This document shows positions 61,001 to 64,000 of a stretch of 64,000 nt of DNA, in pieces. Each line of letters opens with the position of its first letter. Positions within the stretch are counted from its first letter, which is position 1. Made by a program: the position numbers and the translations under genes. This DNA comes from Anaerolineaceae bacterium. GTDB lineage: Bacteria > Chloroflexota > Anaerolineae > Aggregatilineales > Phototrophicaceae. The stretch covers positions 1 to 64,000 of the forward strand of contig JACKCH010000018.1 of assembly GCA_020634115.1 (NCBI GenBank), in the 5' to 3' direction. Under the pieces are notes generated by a model. The model was not told where the DNA came from. It made no database searches and saw nothing but the letters and a program-made list of their open reading frames with translations.

Positions 61001-61369
61001 ACCGGCAGCACGGAAATTCCGGTGTCGGAAATGGAGCGCGGGCGGAATTTCCAGATGATGCTCTATCTGCTGGCCGCGCAGTATGTCCTCGCGGGGGATA
61101 CCGCCCCGGACGCCCCCCGGCAGGTGTTGGGTGGCGCATTCTGGCACATTCGCACCGGCAGGCTCAGCGGCAAAATGCAGTTGGACGAAGCCGGGATGAC
61201 CGCCATTGAGCAGGCACAGGGGCATCTGGGACGCTATATCCGCGCCGGGCGGGAAGGGGATTTCACCGTCCACCCCAACAAACTCGACAAGGGCAAATGC
61301 GCCCACTATTGTGACTTCAGTCAGTTCTGCCGGGTGAGCATCACGCACCGGTATAAACGCGAAAAGTAA
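58091..61369 (+). CDS. addB: AddB-type helicase-nuclease subunit
   Basis: 1092 residues, ATG 58091. N-terminal P-loop-like segment (VGAGKTEFAL, 11-20). The C-terminal nuclease domain has D955 (GFIDRMDR) and D968-Y-K970 (VVDYKTG), the PD-(D/E)xK motif. Four cysteines placed as in the AddB iron-sulphur staple are present: one in YGMCGFRFF and three in KCAHYCDFSQFC. With AddA, whose gene starts four bases later, it resects double-strand breaks for RecA. The Fe-S cysteines and the nuclease motif both look intact. Confidence 0.88.
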   Translation: MPVTSILLAPVGAGKTEFALDQLEQVLRQPGQPFPKVWALLAGSRQEDAFRQRLIERQGGRGTYFNIEFFSFYTLYAHLLNSIGQPQRELDGTARRRLLRDILRDLNEHKQLEVYGQIADKRGFVEVVARFTYELKQHLIEPDVFTAAGDAPKDHDLARIYDAYQETLRKHELIDREGEGWLALEAVNDHDWVGRDVRLLLVDGFDQFNPLQAQLLARLAGRAEQTLITLPHVPGRGNTVGRRFERVLAQLEAAFTAEGITPHIERVESLPGSDTNRPPALRHLIQHSFRAVPEAASTGDALVMIEAPDPVQEAVAVLRRAKALLLQGDCQPDDILIALRDWERYAGHFAALERRYDVPLALHQGEPLVNSPAVIALLNLLDLPDTDFRRRELLDVLRSPYFRIDGLDTEPVDLLERISQAQVITGGREAWLDAVRQSAVPQSRDDDDERDGFTIPPETAESLSTYLAAFFNRITPPDNQTAGTYVAWLQALIGPDNHHDPEDDERDDLNPDSSLHLLAQIRAIQDEDVTARDLVAVDALRRVFRSLFNTHTLFAALGRDTKVSWSEFLADFKAAVQYAAINEGRNRAGRVLVTTAVDARGLPHRHVLIPGLSEGVFPQPAAEDPLYLDSERKALAERGVKLATQAEQVADEGLFYELIGLARETLTLSRPAYQNGAPWPESYLWRTVRRVFSDADERIHAHRLRVGDVVDVSQAASLSETVLAVAGGLSEPESSGVYNWLLAHHHGLWGHIRQGRVIEQSRMSRAPYDRYSGRLADPELIAQAAAALGTERVWSASQFNEYGMCGFRFFAKRLLRLEAVEEPEAGMDVRQLGTLNHAILEETYARLGATPITPENLEQALAIFDTVADEQLADAPERYGFPTPPLWEKEKQVLKRRLKALVVADFSENSPLEKAFGAEPRLPYRQESQFQPDTGILELPVAAGVEPLKVRGFIDRMDRQRDAVIVVDYKTGSTEIPVSEMERGRNFQMMLYLLAAQYVLAGDTAPDAPRQVLGGAFWHIRTGRLSGKMQLDEAGMTAIEQAQGHLGRYIRAGREGDFTVHPNKLDKGKCAHYCDFSQFCRVSITHRYKREK

Positions 61370-61372
61370 CCC

Positions 61373-64000
61373 ATGCAAGCGACTCCCCAACAAGCAACCG
61401 CTATTCATACCCATGACCGCAGCCTGATTGTGGTGGCTGGCGCTGGCTCCGGCAAAACGCGAGTGTTGGTCGAGCGATACCTCGCACTGCTGGATGCCAA
61501 CGAAGATTGGCCGCTGAATGCGCTGGTCGCCATCACCTTCACCGAGAAGGCCGCCGGAGAAATGCGGGATCGGGTGCGGCAGGCGTTGGAAGCCCGCGCC
61601 TTGAATGCAGACACCCCGGCAAAGCGCGACTCCTGGAATGAACGCCTCGGCGCGATGGAGAGCGCCCGCATCAGCACGATTCACAGCCTGTGCGCGACGA
61701 TTTTACGGGCAAATGCCCCCGAAGCCGGGGTAGACCCCCAGTTTGAAGTGCTGGACGAAGTGAATGCTCGTCTGCTTCTGGACGATACGATTGAGCAGGT
61801 GTTCCTGGGCTTGCAGGATGCCGGTAATCCGTTGGGCGAATTGTTTGTGGAATACGAAGCGCAGGCCGTGCATCAAGTCCTGGTAGACCAAATCAGCCTG
61901 GATGTGCCGGAACTGTCGGGCGACCTGCTGGAAGCATGGACAACGCAGTGGGAAGATGGTGTCACAACGGAAATAGACGCCCTGCTGGGACACCCGGTTT
62001 TCGTGGACGCCATCAACTGGATTCCCGAAAACGGCTGGCCGACAGGGGATAAGCTGCTGGAAGTGTGGCAGCGGGTCTGGAGTCTGACCGGGATACTCCA
62101 GGAGCAGACCGAGCCGGATATTCGCGCCGAAATGCTGCGGACATTCGGCAGTTCAGAAACCATAAACCTGCAAGGCGGGAGTCCCAAAGCGTGGGGCGGT
62201 AAGGAAGGCCTAGCCGAGTGTCGAGATCGCCTGCGGACGGTGCGGGATAGGGTGAATGCGTCCCTCAAGCACATCGGGGAGCCGCCGGGTGAGATTGACC
62301 AGCGGGCGGCAGAACTGCTGCCGCTGTGGGGCGCACTCATTCAGCAGGTGCAAGCCGCCTACCGCGCCGCCAAAGAGAAAGACAGCCTGCTCGACTTTGA
62401 CGACCTGGAACAGCGCACCGCTGACCTGCTGCGCGATTTTCCGCTGGTGTGCGCCCGCTACCAGGATGCTGAGTTCAAGCATATCCTGGTAGACGAGTTC
62501 CAGGATACCAACAGCCGCCAATGGGCGATTGTACAGGCGTTAGCCGGATTAGAGCGTCCCGGCAGTCTGTTTGTCGTCGGCGACCCCAAACAGTCTATTT
62601 ACGCCTTTCGTGGCGCAGATGTCAGCGTATTCGACCAGGTGAAAGGGCAGATTCTGACGCAGGGTGGGGTGGATGTGGCGCTGGCGCGTTCTTTCCGCAC
62701 GCACCGCCGCTTAGTAGCCGGGTTCAACCATATTTTCGCCCAACTGCTGGTGCGCGACCCCGGCAGTCCGGTCAGCGCCTACGAGGTCGAACACGGCCAC
62801 CCGATGGAGGCGCACCGCCAGCCCGCACCATCCGAGTCACCCGCGCTGGAACTGCTGCTGGTGAACAAGAGCGCGTTGGAAAAAGGGGACGACAGCCCGG
62901 CGGAGGCCGCCCGTCAGATGGAAGCCCGCGCACTGGCGGGGCGGCTGCATGAAATGGTCGCGGCGGAACTCCCGGTTTATGATCGGGACTTAGAGGCGAC
63001 CCGCCCGGTGCAGTACGGTGACATCGCTCTGCTGTTTCAGGCCATGTCCAATGTGAATCTGTACGAAGATGCCTTCAAAGCCGCTGGACTGCCGTTTGTG
63101 ACGGTGGCCGGGCGTGGCTATTACAGCCGCCAGGAAGTCTGGGATTTGCTGAACCTGCTCACGGCGCTGCACAACCCCGCTGATGATCTTGCGTTAGCTT
63201 CGGCGCTGCGTTCGCCACTGTTCAGCCTGAGCGACGATGCCTTGTATGCCCTCCGGTTAGCGCGTAATGAAGCGAACGCACGGCTCTCGCTGTGGGAAGC
63301 GCTGGCTGTCCCCGCCTTTGTCCCGGCGGATGAAGTCGGGATGGTGGCTTTTGCGCGTGATGTCCTGGTGCGGCTGCGCGAACGGGCCGGGCGTATCACG
63401 ATTGAAGAACTGCTGCACGACGCCCTGGCGCAAACCGGCTATCTGGCGACGCTGACCGCCTTGCCGGACGGGGCGCGGCGGCGGGGCAATGTGGAAAAAC
63501 TGCTGGATAAAGCCCGTACCAGCGGCCAGGTGACACTAGGAGCGTTTTCGCGCTACCTGGCTGACTTGAGCGAACGCGAAGTCCGCGAGGGGGAGGCGCT
63601 GGTGGATGCGCAGGACGCTGTGCGGCTGATGACCGTCCACGCCAGCAAGGGGCTGGAATTTCCAGTGGTTGTCCTGGTAGATGCCTCCTGGGAGCGCGGC
63701 AATCTCAATACCTCCGCCCTGGTCAATGACCCGCAGGGTGGCCTCGCCTGCCGGGTCTACGATGAAACCGAGGCGAAACTCAGCAACAGCTACGCCTACC
63801 ATCGCGCCCGCGACTTCCAAGATTTGCGCGAAACCGCCGAGCGCAAACGACTCCTGTATGTGGCGGCGACCCGGGCGCAGGACTATCTCCTGGTGAGCGG
63901 GCAGATGACCGAAACGAGAAGCGGCTGGAAGGCCTCCGGGTGGCTGTCCTGGCTGCTGGACGCGCTGGGTCTGCCCGGTGACGGTTTCCAGACCGGGCGC
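61373..64000 (+). CDS. addA: AddA-type UvrD-like helicase, cut by the right edge
   Basis: The frame is open from ATG 61373 to the window end, 876 codons so far. P-loop G23-T29 (GAGSGKT), TFTEKAAGEMRDRV, motif II D374-E-F-Q-D378 (VDEFQDTN), VGDPKQSIYAFRGAD and motif V near H756 (TVHASKGLEFPVVVLVD) identify the UvrD/Rep superfamily helicase. The C-terminal nuclease domain of AddA would lie beyond the window. It forms the AddAB complex with the gene just before it. The addAB pair is conserved chromosomal content, so this part is not mobile. Confidence 0.88.
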   Translation, partial: MQATPQQATAIHTHDRSLIVVAGAGSGKTRVLVERYLALLDANEDWPLNALVAITFTEKAAGEMRDRVRQALEARALNADTPAKRDSWNERLGAMESARISTIHSLCATILRANAPEAGVDPQFEVLDEVNARLLLDDTIEQVFLGLQDAGNPLGELFVEYEAQAVHQVLVDQISLDVPELSGDLLEAWTTQWEDGVTTEIDALLGHPVFVDAINWIPENGWPTGDKLLEVWQRVWSLTGILQEQTEPDIRAEMLRTFGSSETINLQGGSPKAWGGKEGLAECRDRLRTVRDRVNASLKHIGEPPGEIDQRAAELLPLWGALIQQVQAAYRAAKEKDSLLDFDDLEQRTADLLRDFPLVCARYQDAEFKHILVDEFQDTNSRQWAIVQALAGLERPGSLFVVGDPKQSIYAFRGADVSVFDQVKGQILTQGGVDVALARSFRTHRRLVAGFNHIFAQLLVRDPGSPVSAYEVEHGHPMEAHRQPAPSESPALELLLVNKSALEKGDDSPAEAARQMEARALAGRLHEMVAAELPVYDRDLEATRPVQYGDIALLFQAMSNVNLYEDAFKAAGLPFVTVAGRGYYSRQEVWDLLNLLTALHNPADDLALASALRSPLFSLSDDALYALRLARNEANARLSLWEALAVPAFVPADEVGMVAFARDVLVRLRERAGRITIEELLHDALAQTGYLATLTALPDGARRRGNVEKLLDKARTSGQVTLGAFSRYLADLSEREVREGEALVDAQDAVRLMTVHASKGLEFPVVVLVDASWERGNLNTSALVNDPQGGLACRVYDETEAKLSNSYAYHRARDFQDLRETAERKRLLYVAATRAQDYLLVSGQMTETRSGWKASGWLSWLLDALGLPGDGFQTGR

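Noticed and set aside
60332..61684. 450-codon open frame antisense across the addB/addA junction
   Set aside because: It crosses two well-supported genes on the opposite strand and shows no domain or ribosome site.

Overview
The window looks like a piece of a GC-rich Chloroflexota genome, probably Anaerolineae-like. This is inferred from the Thr/Pro/Ala-rich linkers of the large secreted proteins, the Hanks-type kinase, the mix of two-component genes and the absence of any phage or enterobacterial signature. No rRNA, tRNA or CRISPR array was seen.

Positions 1-870 are flank. They hold the tail of an unknown gene, a terminator and a tiny remnant of the C-terminus of a copper P-type ATPase. Positions 871-23610 read as an integrated mobile element. 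Its left arm carries ParM/ParR-type partition genes, a hairpin-rich non-coding block, an HU protein, a ribbon-helix-helix protein, an HUH relaxase-like protein, and a primase-polymerase/helicase whose 3' end and downstream region carry triplets of TGTGAA at 9-nt pitch. Its right end carries a large serine recombinase. No type IV secretion genes are present, so it is better read as a mobilizable element or integrated plasmid than a conjugative one. The cargo is a three-gene operon of exported proteins (a beta-helix/M23 protein, a TolB/SH3/PA14 protein, and an alpha/beta hydrolase that lacks its nucleophilic serine), a possible sigma-like factor, and a large NACHT NTPase with an N-terminal nuclease-like domain and C-terminal HEAT repeats, which resembles bacterial NLR-type antiphage proteins.

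Positions 23644-33214 hold a translationally coupled histidine kinase/response regulator pair, a B12-type radical SAM protein, and an RNA-repair operon. In that operon hen1 and pnkp flank an AT-rich gene of unknown function that overlaps both neighbours and carries an R-x4-H motif like that of HEPN RNases. This is the strongest candidate for an undescribed system in the window.

Positions 33244-37589 form a copper efflux operon (csoR, a SafE-type membrane protein with a cupredoxin tail, copZ, copA) preceded by two CsoR-like operator palindromes. Positions 37620-47598 hold an O-antigen-ligase-like protein, a membrane Ser/Thr kinase with a non-RD catalytic loop, a 1072-residue protein that may carry a GAP1-like N-terminus, an orphan hydantoinase B, and two small proteins. 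Positions 47751-53776 form a surface-glycan cluster (NeuD-like acyltransferase, methyltransferase, DegT aminotransferase, GT2 and GT39-like glycosyltransferases). Positions 53779-58085 hold an exported propeller protein, a histidine kinase, two paralogous single-domain response regulators and a degenerate NERD protein. The window ends in addB and a truncated addA (recombination-repair nuclease/helicase).
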